A stretch of 64,000 nt of DNA from Haloactinopolyspora alba (GTDB lineage: Bacteria; Actinomycetota; Actinomycetes; Jiangellales; Jiangellaceae): positions 457,701 to 521,700 of the forward strand of contig NZ_PYGE01000002.1 in NCBI RefSeq assembly GCF_003014555.1, written 5' to 3'. Position 1 is the first letter of the stretch, and each line of letters opens with the position of its first letter. The translations under genes were made by a program, and so were the position numbers. Under the pieces are notes generated by a model that worked only from the letters and a program-made list of their open reading frames with translations, had not been told where the DNA came from and did not search any database. Shown here piece by piece: positions 55,176-63,918 of this stretch.

Positions 55176-56650
55176 GCGGCAGCATGGCCGACGACGCGCT
55201 CGCGCTGCTGCCGGAAGGGCTGCTGCTGGCCGGCGCCGTCGGCGGGCTGCTGGCGGGACTGTGGACGCCCCGGTCGCGGCAGATCCGGGTCGGGGTCATC
55301 GCGGTGCTGAGCTGCCTCGCCAGCGCGGTCACCGCCGCGATCCGGCTGTCCGGTCCCGACCAGCTGGTGTTCGAGGGCACGTGGGTCGTCGACACGAGCA
55401 CCGGAGTGGTGCGCATCGTCGTCGCGCTGGGCACCGCCGTCGCGGTGGTGCTGTGCACGTCCGCACTGGCCGGGCATCCGCGCGAGACCGAGGCGTACGT
55501 CCTGATGCTGCTGGGGGCCGTCGGTGCCGTTGCGCTGGCCGCCAGCGGCGACCTGTTGTTGCTGGTGGCCGCCTACCTGCTGGCGAGTGTGCCGCTGTAC
55601 GCGCTCGCCGGGTTCGTGAAGGACGCGCGCGGGGTCGAGGCGTCACTGAAGTACTACCTGATGGGGGCGTTCGTCGGGGTGCTGATGCTGGTCGGGGTCG
55701 CCGCGCTGATCCTGGCCACCGGCAGCAGCGGCTACCCGGACCTGGCCGCCGGGCTACCGGGCGCGTCCGCGCCGCTGGTCGCCGTCGGGGTCCTGGGTGT
55801 TCTCGCCGGGATGGCGTTCAAGGCCGGCGCCGTTCCGGTGCACTTCTGGGTCCCCGACGTCACCGCCGGGACCACGCCGCCGATAGCCGCCTACATCACC
55901 ACGATCCCGAAGGTCGGCGGCGTGGCCGCGGCGTTCCGGCTGCTCGCCGAGCCGTTCGCGCAGGTCCCCCTGGACGTGCCGCTGCTGGTCGCCGTGGTCG
56001 CCGCGGTGAGCATGACGCTGGGCAACCTGGCGGCGTTCGCGCAGCGGGAGGTGCTGCGGCTGCTGGCCTACTCCACGGTGAGCCAGGTCGGTTACCTGCT
56101 GATGGTCGTGGCCGTCGCCGCCCGCACTGACCTGGCGACCGAGGCGCTGGCCGTCTACCTCGCCGGATACGCGGTGACGAACCTCGGCGCCTTCGCCGCC
56201 GCGGCGGCGTTGCCAGGGCGGACGATCTCCGAGTGGGCCGAGGCCGCCCGGCACCGGCCCTGGCTGGTGCTCAGCCTCGTCGTCTGTCTGCTCGGGCTCG
56301 TCGGCACGCCGCCGACCGCGGTGTTCGTCGGCAAGCTCGCAGTGTTCGCCGCGGCCGCCGACGGCGCGCTGGCCTGGTTGGTCGTGCTGGCCGCGGTGAA
56401 CACGGTCGCCAGCCTCTTCTACTACCTGCGCTGGGTGGCGCCGGCGGCCGCGGCGGTCGGCGCCGGGGTGGGAGCCGGAGCCGGGGTGGGAGCCGGAGCC
56501 GGAGCCGAAGTCGGGGCCGGGGTGCAGGACGCATCAGGTCGGACGGGCACGGTGGACCGGATCGCGGAGACGGTCCTGCACGCGACGGCCGCGGCGACGC
56601 TGCTGCTGGGCATCGGTGCCGGCGCCTGGTTGACGTTCGTCGCCGCCTGA
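55172..56650 (+). CDS. nuoN: NuoN-like antiporter subunit
   Basis: A 492-residue subunit. The TM7 and TM8 lysines are kept (GMAFKAGAVPVHFWVPDV and TIPKVGG). The TM5 Glu of E. coli NuoN (GIELISLPLF) is replaced by Leu (YLLASVPLYAL), so an essential charge of the proton path is missing. Near the C-terminus a low-complexity Gly/Ala/Val tract (about 56456-56525) lies between helices. Last gene of the operon; the next gene, catalase, has its own promoter. Confidence 0.92.
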   Translation: MSGSMADDALALLPEGLLLAGAVGGLLAGLWTPRSRQIRVGVIAVLSCLASAVTAAIRLSGPDQLVFEGTWVVDTSTGVVRIVVALGTAVAVVLCTSALAGHPRETEAYVLMLLGAVGAVALAASGDLLLLVAAYLLASVPLYALAGFVKDARGVEASLKYYLMGAFVGVLMLVGVAALILATGSSGYPDLAAGLPGASAPLVAVGVLGVLAGMAFKAGAVPVHFWVPDVTAGTTPPIAAYITTIPKVGGVAAAFRLLAEPFAQVPLDVPLLVAVVAAVSMTLGNLAAFAQREVLRLLAYSTVSQVGYLLMVVAVAARTDLATEALAVYLAGYAVTNLGAFAAAAALPGRTISEWAEAARHRPWLVLSLVVCLLGLVGTPPTAVFVGKLAVFAAAADGALAWLVVLAAVNTVASLFYYLRWVAPAAAAVGAGVGAGAGVGAGAGAEVGAGVQDASGRTGTVDRIAETVLHATAAATLLLGIGAGAWLTFVAA

Positions 56651-57059
56651 TTCACCGTAAGGTCGGCGCGCCGCCGCACACGCCTTTTCTGCACCGCCAG
56701 TGCTGCAGGAGGTGGTGGCGCATGCCCCTGCACGCTCACTCGCCCCGCGGCTCGTGCCGACGCCAATGCGGCCGGGTGCTTCGTGTTCCGGGTGACGTGA
56801 ATGGCACCTGTCGACCCCTGTGTCACCTGCCTGCACCGCGCAGCCGGTACCTGGACGACGCCCGCGGCCTCGCCCCGGCACACGGGCAGCGCGCCCGGTA
56901 CCGCCCTGGTTGCGGCCGAACCAGACACCCCCACTCGACAACGAAACGTCAGCCGGAGAGGTGCTCCAGCGAGTGGCCCGGCCGGGATTGCCGCGGACGT
57001 GCGTGGGTAGTGGCGCACCGAAGGGCGGAACACGAATGCGTCACGAACAGGAGGTGGCT
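56651..57059. other. Gene-free stretch before katE
   Basis: No convincing gene. A Cys/Arg-rich frame starting at ATG 56722 after AGGAGG (56707-56712) runs to 57066, but its composition looks like read-through and it crosses the katE start. A sigma-B-type promoter (56986-57010) lies near the end. Confidence 0.5.
56986..57010 (+). promoter_or_regulatory. Sigma-B-type promoter for katE
   Basis: GATT (56986-56989), 15 nt, GGGTAG (57005-57010), 49 nt before the GTG start. Confidence 0.5.
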
Positions 57060-59213
57060 GTGTTGAACCCCGAGTCGCGTCCCGAGGCCAATACGGCCGG
57101 CACCGGTGCCGGTGCGAAGGACGAACAGCTCGAGCACCGGCGTGTGCGCTCCGACGGCGCGCACCTGACCACGGAGCAGGGGGTGCGAGTCGATCACACC
57201 GACGACTCGCTGTCGGCCGGTGAACGTGGCCCCACGCTGCTCGAGGATTTCCACGCGCGAGAGAAGATCACGCATTTCGACCACGAGCGCATTCCCGAGC
57301 GGGTGGTGCACGCCAGGGGCGCGGGGGCCTACGGATACTTCCAGCCGTACGACGACTGGCTCGCCGAGTACACGGTCGCGAGCTTCCTGACCGATCCGGC
57401 GGTCCGCACACCGACGTTCACCCGGTTCTCGACCGTGGCGGGCTCGCGTGGCTCCGCGGACACGGTGCGCGACGTGCGTGGTTTCGCGACGAAGTTCTAC
57501 ACCGACCACGGCAACTACGATCTCGTCGGCAACAACATGCCGGTGTTCTTCATCCAGGACGGCATCAAGTTCCCGGACTTCGTCCACGCGGTGAAGCCGG
57601 AACCGGATCGCGAGATCCCGCAGGCGCAGTCGGCGCACGACACGTTCTGGGACTTCGTGTCCCTGCAGCCGGAGACCCTGCACATGGTCATGTGGCTGAT
57701 GTCGGATCGCGCGCTGCCGCGCAGCTACCGGATGATGCAGGGGTTCGGCGTGCACACCTTCCGGCTGGTGAACGCGAGTGGGCAGGGCACGTTCGTCAAG
57801 TTCCACTGGACCCCGATGCTCGGCACGCACTCGATGGTGTGGGACGAGGCGCAGAAGATCCAGGGCAAGGATCCGGACTTCAACCGCCGGGACCTGTGGG
57901 ACGCGATCGCGGCCGGTGCGTTCCCGGAGTACGAGCTCGGTGTGCAGCTGGTGCCGGAGTCCGACGAGTTCGCCTTCGACTTCGACCTGCTGGACCCGAC
58001 CAAGATCATTCCGGAGGAGGACGTCCCCGTCCGCCCGGTGGGCAGGCTGACCCTGAACCGGAACCCGGACAACTTCTTCGCCGAGACCGAGCAGGTGGCC
58101 TTTCACACCGCCAACATGGTGCCCGGGATCGACTTCACGAACGACCCGCTGCTGCAGGCACGCAACTTCTCCTACCTCGACACCCAGCTGATCAGGCTCG
58201 GCGGACCGAACTTCACCCATCTGCCGGTGAACCGGCCGGTCGTCGAGGTCACGAACAATCAGCGTGACGGCTTCGGGCAGAGCCGGGTGCACGTCGGGCG
58301 GTCCAGCTACGAGAAGAACTCCGTCGGCAGCGGCTGCCCGGTGGTGGGCGGCGAATTCGGCGACGTGTTCGCGCACTACCAGGAGAAGGTCGAGGGCAGT
58401 GTCGTCCGCCGCAGGGCCGAGAGTTTCCGGGACCACTACAGCCAGGCCGCCCTGTTCTGGAACAGCATGTCCGACGTCGAGCGCACCCACATCGTTGCCG
58501 CGTTCCGTTTCGAGGTCGGCAAGGTCGAGGACGCGGGCATCCGCACCCGGGTCCTGGCCGAGCTGACCCGCGTCGACGGCGAGCTGGCCGAACGCGTCGC
58601 GCACGGGCTCGGCAGGTCCGCCACGCCGGCGGCGCCCGCATCCGAGCACGGCAAGGCCTCGCCCGCGCTGAGCCAGCTCAACACGACCTTCGGCACCTGT
58701 GCCACGCGGGTGGTGGCGGTGCTCATGGCCGACGGTGTCGGCGCGGCCGACGTCCACCAGCTGCGTGATGAGCTGACGCAGCGCGACGTGATCGTGGAGT
58801 TCCTGGCGCCGGTCGACGGCGCGGTCCGGTCCGACCAGGGGGAGCAGGTCGCCGTGGACCGTGCCGTGAACACGGTCGCCTCGGTGCTCTACGACGCGGT
58901 GATCGTGCCGGGCGGCGACGCGTGCGCCGCCGCACTCAGCGGTGACGGCTACTGCGTGCACTTCGTCACCGAGGCGTACAAGCACCACAAGCCGGTCGGG
59001 GGGTTCGGCACCGGAACCGCGGAACTGCTGCAGCGCTGCGGTGTCCGTTACGGGAGCCGGCCGGAGGCGCCCACCACGATGGCGGTGGACGACGGCGTGC
59101 TCGCAACCGACCGGACCGGTGAGCAGGCGGCGGTGGAGTTCGTCGAGCAGTTCGCCGCCCAGCTCGCGCGGCATCGGATCTGGGAGCGCCGCACCGACGC
59201 CGTGCCGGCCTGA
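57060..59213 (+). CDS. katE: Large-subunit (clade 2) haem catalase, KatE/HPII type
   Basis: A 717-residue catalase that splits hydrogen peroxide to water and oxygen. Active-site His is in [14 protein letters not shown], Asn in [14 protein letters not shown], and the haem-ligand Tyr in [12 protein letters not shown]-terminal DJ-1/flavodoxin-like domain (from about [16 protein letters not shown]) is typical of HPII. GTG 57060 is preferred because AGGAGG lies 5 nt upstream; ATG 57036 is in frame with a weaker site. The peroxygenase gene follows 6 nt after its stop. Confidence 0.95.
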   Translation: MLNPESRPEANTAGTGAGAKDEQLEHRRVRSDGAHLTTEQGVRVDHTDDSLSAGERGPTLLEDFHAREKITHFDHERIPERVVHARGAGAYGYFQPYDDWLAEYTVASFLTDPAVRTPTFTRFSTVAGSRGSADTVRDVRGFATKFYTDHGNYDLVGNNMPVFFIQDGIKFPDFVHAVKPEPDREIPQAQSAHDTFWDFVSLQPETLHMVMWLMSDRALPRSYRMMQGFGVHTFRLVNASGQGTFVKFHWTPMLGTHSMVWDEAQKIQGKDPDFNRRDLWDAIAAGAFPEYELGVQLVPESDEFAFDFDLLDPTKIIPEEDVPVRPVGRLTLNRNPDNFFAETEQVAFHTANMVPGIDFTNDPLLQARNFSYLDTQLIRLGGPNFTHLPVNRPVVEVTNNQRDGFGQSRVHVGRSSYEKNSVGSGCPVVGGEFGDVFAHYQEKVEGSVVRRRAESFRDHYSQAALFWNSMSDVERTHIVAAFRFEVGKVEDAGIRTRVLAELTRVDGELAERVAHGLGRSATPAAPASEHGKASPALSQLNTTFGTCATRVVAVLMADGVGAADVHQLRDELTQRDVIVEFLAPVDGAVRSDQGEQVAVDRAVNTVASVLYDAVIVPGGDACAAALSGDGYCVHFVTEAYKHHKPVGGFGTGTAELLQRCGVRYGSRPEAPTTMAVDDGVLATDRTGEQAAVEFVEQFAAQLARHRIWERRTDAVPA

Positions 59214-59219
59214 GCAGGC

Positions 59220-60506
59220 GTGGGCATGGCCGGCCGATGCCCGCTGACAGCACGGTCCACCGTTCCCTGGCGGGACGCGACCGCCATGCTGCTGATGCAG
59301 GGGTACCGCTTCGTCCCGCGGCGTTGGCGGCGCAGCGGATCGGACGTCTTCGAGCTCCGGCTGCTGGGTGAGCGTGTCATCTGTGTGCACGGCCCGGACG
59401 CTGCGCGCCTGTTCTACGACCCGCAGCGCTTCGAGCGCGCGGGCGCGGCTCCGCGGCGGCTGCAGAAGACGCTGCTCGGTGCGGGCGGGGTCCACGGTCT
59501 GGACGACGCGGCGCACCGTGCCCGCAAGCGGATGTTCATGGATCTGATGACGCAACGGCGCATCGACGAGCTGGTCGCGCTGACCCGCCGGGAATGGCTC
59601 GACGCGCTGCCGTCGTGGTCCCGGCGCGACCGGGTCGTGCTGTTCGACGAAGCCAGGGTCGTGCTGTGCCGGGCGATCTGTGCCTGGGCGGGTGTTCCGC
59701 TGCCCGAGCGGGACGTGCGCCGGCGGGCGGACGACCTGACGGCGATGGTGGACGCCTTCGGTGCCGCGGGGCCGCGGCACTGGCGCGGCAAGGCGGCGCG
59801 GCGGCGCTGCGAGGCGTGGATCGAGGCCGTGGTGGACGACGTCCGTTCCGGCCGGCTCGATGTGTCCGAGGAGCAGGCGCTCGACCGGATCGCCCGGTTC
59901 CGCGACGTCGGCGGGCAGCCGCTCGATCGGCGGGTGGCGGCCGTCGAGGTCCTCAACGTGCTCCGGCCCACCATGGCGGTGGCGTACTTCGTCGTGTTCA
60001 TGGCGATCGCGTTGCACGAGCAGCCGGACCGGGCCCGGCGGTTACGAGCGGGCGACGACGAGGACGTGGAACGCTTCGTGCAGGAGGTGCGCCGGTACTT
60101 CCCGTTCACACCGTTCCTGGGCGCCCGGGTCCGCTCCGGCTTCGACTGGCAGGGCCATCGGTTCGACGAGGGAACGCTCGTGCTGCTGGACGTGTACGGC
60201 GCTCACCACGACGGCCGGGTCTTCGGTTCGCCCGGCGTTTTCGACCCCGATCGCGGCCCCGCGGCGGGTGACAGCGGGTTCGAGCTGATCCCGCAGGGCG
60301 GTGGCGGCTTCCGCGACGGTCACCGCTGCGCGGGGGAGTGGATCACCATCGCGCTGATGAAGACGGTCTGCCGGCTGCTGACGGGCGCGATGACGTACGA
60401 GGTTCCGGCGCAGGACCTCGCTCCGGACCTGCGCCGGATCCCGCCGAAGCCGCGCAGCGGGTTCGCGATCTCGCACGTGCGCGCGAGCGCGTCAACCCTG
60501 GACTGA
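59220..60506 (+). CDS. CYP152-type fatty-acid peroxygenase
   Basis: A 428-residue cytochrome P450. The haem-thiolate Cys370 is in RDGHRCAGEW. The I helix has Arg249-Pro250 (VLRPTMAVAYF) in place of the acid-alcohol pair, the hallmark of CYP152 enzymes that use hydrogen peroxide and the substrate carboxylate instead of a reductase. Expected reaction is alpha/beta-hydroxylation or decarboxylation of fatty acids. It starts 6 nt after katE (GTG 59220, or ATG 59226), so both belong to one unit. Its last 15 nt overlap the convergent BCCT gene. Confidence 0.88.
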   Translation: MGMAGRCPLTARSTVPWRDATAMLLMQGYRFVPRRWRRSGSDVFELRLLGERVICVHGPDAARLFYDPQRFERAGAAPRRLQKTLLGAGGVHGLDDAAHRARKRMFMDLMTQRRIDELVALTRREWLDALPSWSRRDRVVLFDEARVVLCRAICAWAGVPLPERDVRRRADDLTAMVDAFGAAGPRHWRGKAARRRCEAWIEAVVDDVRSGRLDVSEEQALDRIARFRDVGGQPLDRRVAAVEVLNVLRPTMAVAYFVVFMAIALHEQPDRARRLRAGDDEDVERFVQEVRRYFPFTPFLGARVRSGFDWQGHRFDEGTLVLLDVYGAHHDGRVFGSPGVFDPDRGPAAGDSGFELIPQGGGGFRDGHRCAGEWITIALMKTVCRLLTGAMTYEVPAQDLAPDLRRIPPKPRSGFAISHVRASASTLD

Positions 60507-62102
60507 GCCGACCGGTTCCTCCTTCGGCCGCCCGACCGTCTCGTCCTCGGTCTGCAGCGCCCGGACCAGTGCCCAGCAGGCGCCCAGCAGAAGGATCGCC
60601 AGCGGCACGCCGGATGCGATCGAGGCCTGCTGCAGCGCGTTCAGCCCGCTCTCACCTCCGATGCCGAGCAGGGTCGCCGCGACGACGCCCTCGGTGAGCG
60701 CCCAGAACACGCGGGTCGACCGGGTCGGGTGGATGCTGCCTCCGGAGGCGTGCATGTCGTCGACCAGCGACCCCGAGTCCGACGAGGTGATGAAGAACGT
60801 CGCGATCACCAGGATGGCGATGGCGGACGTGAGCGGCGCGATCGGGTACTGGTCGAGCAGCACGAACAGCGCCTGCTCGGGCAGTTCCCGCGTCGCGGAG
60901 ACGATGCCGCCCGGGCCCCTGAGCTCGGAGAAGAACGCCGTCTGGCCGAACACCGAGAGGACGATGAACGTCACCAGGGAGGGCACGAGCAGCACACCGA
61001 AGATGAACTCCCGGATCGTCCGGCCACGCGAGATGCGGGCGATGAACATGCCGACGAAGGGGGACCACGAGATCCACCAGCCCCAGTAGAACAACGTCCA
61101 CGTCTGCTGCCAGGTGTGACCGGTGAACATGTCCGTACGCAGCGAGGTCTCCGGCAGTAACTGGAGGTAGTGCCCGACGTTCTGGGCGAAGCCGTTCATG
61201 ATGAACACCGTCGGTCCCACGATGAACAGGAACAGCATGAGCGCGCCGCCCAGCCCGACGTTGAGCAGGCTCAGCCGGCGGATGCCTCTGCTCAGCCCCA
61301 GGACCACCGAGGTCGTGGCCACGATCGTGATCACGACGATCAGCAGGATCTGCACGGTGACGGACGAGCCGAGGTCGGTCAGGTAGTTCAGGCCCGCGTT
61401 GATCTGGATCGCGCCGATGCCCAGCGAGGTCGCGACACCGAACAGCGTGCCGACGATGGCGAGGGTGTCGATGACGTCGCCCGGCCACCGGTAGATGCGG
61501 TCGCCGAGCAGCGGATAGAAGGCCGAGCGCATGGTCAGCGGCAGCCCGCGCCGATAGGCGAAGTAGCACAGCGCCAGCCCCACGACGATGTAGATCGCCC
61601 ACGCGTGCAGGCCCCAGTGGAAGAACGTGTAGCGCATGGCCTCCAGCGCGGCGGTGGGCGAGCCGGACTCGCCCTCGGCGCCAGGCGGCCTGTCGACGGC
61701 GAAGTGCGAGACGGGCTCGGCCACGCTGAAGAACATCAGCCCGATGCCCATACCGGCGCTGAACAGCATGGCGAACCAGGAGAAGTATCCGTAGTCCGGC
61801 CGTGCGTCGTCCGGGCCCAGGCGCTTGCTCCCGTACGGGCTCAGCGCCAGCCAGGCGACGAACACCAGGAAGATCGTGACGGCGATCGTGTAGAACCAGC
61901 CCAGCGTGTCCGAGATCCATGTCTGGACGGACTGGAACAGGTCCGAGAGAGCACTGGGGAAGACCGCTCCCAGGATCACGAACACCAGGATCGCCACGAC
62001 CGCCGGGACGAAGACTTGCGGCCGGATGTCGAACTGGGTGCGTGTCGGAAGCTTCGCGGTCTCGTACTCCGTCTCGGCGAGTCTCTTACGAGACCTGATC
62101 AT
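60492..62102 (-). CDS. BCCT-family osmolyte carrier (betaine/choline type)
   Basis: A 536-residue secondary transporter with 12 expected helices. Family motifs include SAGMGIGLMFFSVAEPVSHF, HWGLHAWAIYIVVGLALCYF and the Trp-rich substrate helix FYWGWWISWSPFVGMFIARISRGRT. The GMGIG form is common in sodium- or proton-coupled betaine carriers; the ion cannot be assigned. The C-terminal regulatory tail is short. It lies 33 nt after a small gene and closes a three-gene unit with a sigma-B-type promoter, suiting osmotic stress. Confidence 0.92.
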   Translation of the reverse strand: MIRSRKRLAETEYETAKLPTRTQFDIRPQVFVPAVVAILVFVILGAVFPSALSDLFQSVQTWISDTLGWFYTIAVTIFLVFVAWLALSPYGSKRLGPDDARPDYGYFSWFAMLFSAGMGIGLMFFSVAEPVSHFAVDRPPGAEGESGSPTAALEAMRYTFFHWGLHAWAIYIVVGLALCYFAYRRGLPLTMRSAFYPLLGDRIYRWPGDVIDTLAIVGTLFGVATSLGIGAIQINAGLNYLTDLGSSVTVQILLIVVITIVATTSVVLGLSRGIRRLSLLNVGLGGALMLFLFIVGPTVFIMNGFAQNVGHYLQLLPETSLRTDMFTGHTWQQTWTLFYWGWWISWSPFVGMFIARISRGRTIREFIFGVLLVPSLVTFIVLSVFGQTAFFSELRGPGGIVSATRELPEQALFVLLDQYPIAPLTSAIAILVIATFFITSSDSGSLVDDMHASGGSIHPTRSTRVFWALTEGVVAATLLGIGGESGLNALQQASIASGVPLAILLLGACWALVRALQTEDETVGRPKEEPVGSVQG

Positions 62103-62135
62103 CGCGACTCCATCCCGAGTCGGCCGGACTCGGCG

Positions 62136-62369
62136 TCAGCCCCCCGGATCTCGCGACAGCCGCTGGGCGAGCAACTGCTTGCCCATTTGACCGGCCCTCA
62201 AGTTGTTGTGCTGGACGGTCCGCAGCCAGTCGGCCAGTTCGCTGTCGTTGTCCCGCTCGGCGTCAGCGATGTACTCGTCCAGCTCGTAGGCGTGTTTCAG
62301 CGAGGATTGCAGCACGGTGACGAGGTTGTAGTTCTCGTCCTTGACCGGGCTGTCCGGCTCACGTGTCAT
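62136..62369 (-). CDS. Small helical protein of unknown function
   Basis: A 77-residue soluble, helix-rich protein (VTVLQSSLKHAYELDEYIAD, DWLRTVQHNNLRAGQMGKQL). GGGAGGGG precedes ATG 62369 by about 7 nt. The pattern recalls half of a ferritin-like helical pair, but metal ligands are not clear. Gaps of 33-34 nt join it to the genes on both sides in one unit. Confidence 0.65.
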   Translation of the reverse strand: MTREPDSPVKDENYNLVTVLQSSLKHAYELDEYIADAERDNDSELADWLRTVQHNNLRAGQMGKQLLAQRLSRDPGG

Positions 62370-62402
62370 CACCCCTCCCTGGGTCGTGACGGTTGCGGCA
62401 TT

Positions 62403-62816
62403 TCAGCGTCGGCCCGGCCGATCGTCGGGGTCGACCGTGTCGGCGCGACGCTCCCGTTCGGCAGCTTCCCGCACGTGCTCGGTGGCGGCTGCGCGGCGCT
62501 GTTCGGCAGCGTCTTCGTTCTCGGTCGCATCGGCGCGTTCCTTCTGCGCTTTCGCCGCGAGTTCGTCGGCCTCGGCGCGTTCCTGCCGGGCTCGAGCGGC
62601 CAACTCGTCGGCCTCCGCCTGCTGACGGTCGGCGGTGCGCATGTCGGCGCCGGCCTGTCGCCGTTCCTCCGCAGCCTGCTCGCGCCGTTCCGCCGTCTTC
62701 GGCTGGTGGCGGTCGCTGCGCTTGGAGCGTGCGCGGAGCCAGGTGAGCACGGCGACCACGACGAGTACGATCACGACCGCCAGAGCGATGAGCAAGATGA
62801 TGTCCTGGGTACTCAT
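62403..62816 (-). CDS. Membrane-anchored coiled-coil protein
   Basis: A 137-residue protein with one N-terminal membrane helix (IILLIALAVVIVLVVVAVL) and a long charged coiled coil built of Ala/Glu/Arg repeats (ADELAARARQERAEADELAAK). GGAGG lies 8 nt before the ATG. First gene of the unit leading to the BCCT carrier. It may act as an envelope scaffold; no homologue of known role is recognised. Confidence 0.65.
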   Translation of the reverse strand: MSTQDIILLIALAVVIVLVVVAVLTWLRARSKRSDRHQPKTAERREQAAEERRQAGADMRTADRQQAEADELAARARQERAEADELAAKAQKERADATENEDAAEQRRAAATEHVREAAERERRADTVDPDDRPGRR

Positions 62817-62880
62817 GTCAGTACCTCCTGACTCTTGACAGTATCGACGCGCCAGGTGGACGGGCGCCGACCGTTGTGGC

Positions 62881-62906
62881 GTACCCCGTCCGGACGGCGC
62901 GTATTC
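62881..62906 (-). promoter_or_regulatory. Sigma-B-type promoter for the BCCT unit
   Basis: On the minus strand GAAT (62906-62903), 16 nt, then GGGTAC (62886-62881), about 64 nt before the first start codon. Confidence 0.5.
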
Positions 62907-62977
62907 GTCGCACAGCGCGGGTGGTGGAGTCGTCGTCGGTGGGCCTCTGCGGCCCCGCACGCCGACGGCGGTCCGAT

Positions 62978-63319
62978 TCAGGTGTCGTCTGCCTCTTGGG
63001 ACAGGCTGAACGGCACACCCTGATCATCGGTGCAGTGGGCGTACGCGCCGGACGGGATGGTGACCGGCTCGTCCGCCGTGCCGCCGAGTTCGCGCACGCG
63101 AGCGACCGCGGCCTCGATGTCGTCGACGGCGAAGAAGATCCGCGGATTCCGGGAGGGATCGTCGTGCGGCGACCCGCCCATCGGCTCGGGACCCTGGATC
63201 ATCGAGTAGCCCGGGAAGTTGCCTTCGTGGAACGTCCAGCCGAACAGCGAGCCCCAGAACCGCTGGGTCGCTGCGATGTCGCTGCTCGGCAGCTCGAAGT
63301 ACGTGACCTGTCCGTTCAT
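62978..63319 (-). CDS. VOC-family protein (glyoxalase/bleomycin-resistance fold)
   Basis: A 113-residue single-domain VOC protein, complete in length. Typical elements are VTYFELPSSDIAATQRFWGSLFGW at the start and PRIFFAVDDIEAAVARVRELGG in the middle. GGGAG precedes the ATG. Divergent from a MarR gene across two operators, so it is the likely MarR target. Substrate unknown. Confidence 0.85.
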   Translation of the reverse strand: MNGQVTYFELPSSDIAATQRFWGSLFGWTFHEGNFPGYSMIQGPEPMGGSPHDDPSRNPRIFFAVDDIEAAVARVRELGGTADEPVTIPSGAYAHCTDDQGVPFSLSQEADDT

Positions 63320-63333
63320 GGTTCCACTCCCTC

Positions 63334-63376
63334 ATGTCAGTGTGTTGACATCGACCCTATGTCAGACTGCTGACAT
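63334..63376. promoter_or_regulatory. Twin MarR operators
   Basis: ATGTCAGTGTGTTGACAT (63334-63351) and ATGTCAGACTGCTGACAT (63359-63376) are 18-bp palindromes with identical ATGTCA/TGACAT arms and centres 25 bp apart. The second overlaps the marR start codon, so the protein would block its own translation start region. Confidence 0.75.
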
Positions 63377-63818
63377 GGATCAAGCAGAGACGGTTGGCGA
63401 CCTCGAACTGTCGGTGGGCTACGTCCTCAAACAGGTGCACGCCTCCCTCCGCGCCGCGATGGACGAGGCGCTGCGACCACTGGAGCTGACCGTGCCCCAG
63501 TACGCATGCCTCGAACTGCTCGGCCAGCACCCCGGACTGTCCAACTCCGAACTCGCCCGCGGCGCCTTCGTCACCCGCCAGTCGATGAACCTCGTCGTGC
63601 GCCGGCTTCAAGAGCGTGGCCTGCTCACTCGGCCTGATCAAGCACCCGAGGGGCGGGCACTGCCGACCGAGCTCACCCAGGACGGACAGACGACCCTGTG
63701 TCAAGCCAGCGTCGCGGTCCGCGCCGCCGAAAAGCAGCTGTTCTCCCCCCTGTCCCAGGAGCAGCAGCGCCGGCTACGTGCGGACCTCGCCGCCTGTGTG
63801 GCCTCCGTCGCCGACTGA
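63375..63818 (+). CDS. MarR-family transcriptional regulator
   Basis: A 147-residue winged-helix regulator (LTVPQYACLELLGQHPGLSNSELARGAFVTRQSMNLVVRRLQERGLL spans the DNA-binding region). ATG 63375 lies inside the second operator palindrome, so the message may be leaderless or nearly so. Probably represses itself and the divergent VOC gene; ligand unknown. Confidence 0.88.
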   Translation: MDQAETVGDLELSVGYVLKQVHASLRAAMDEALRPLELTVPQYACLELLGQHPGLSNSELARGAFVTRQSMNLVVRRLQERGLLTRPDQAPEGRALPTELTQDGQTTLCQASVAVRAAEKQLFSPLSQEQQRRLRADLAACVASVAD

Positions 63819-63918
63819 CCCGCCATCCGGAGCCACGTCGTCAGGGACCGGCAGACGTATGTGGGTCGCTACTGCGGGGTAGTCGACCGTTGACCAGTCG
63901 ACGGTCGATGGAGGGGTC

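Noticed and set aside
51448..56650. Mrp sodium/proton antiporter operon instead of complex I
   Set aside because: NuoA and NuoH homologues and the gene order A-H-J-K-L-M-N favour complex I. MrpE, F and G-type genes are absent.
56722..57066. A Cys/Arg-rich frame with a strong AGGAGG before katE
   Set aside because: The ribosome site is attractive, but the protein looks like read-through, contains the katE promoter and runs past the katE start. Kept only as a remark.
56949..60017. A 1022-codon open frame on the minus strand
   Set aside because: It is antisense to katE and the P450 gene. Both of those have full catalytic motifs, so this frame is a shadow.
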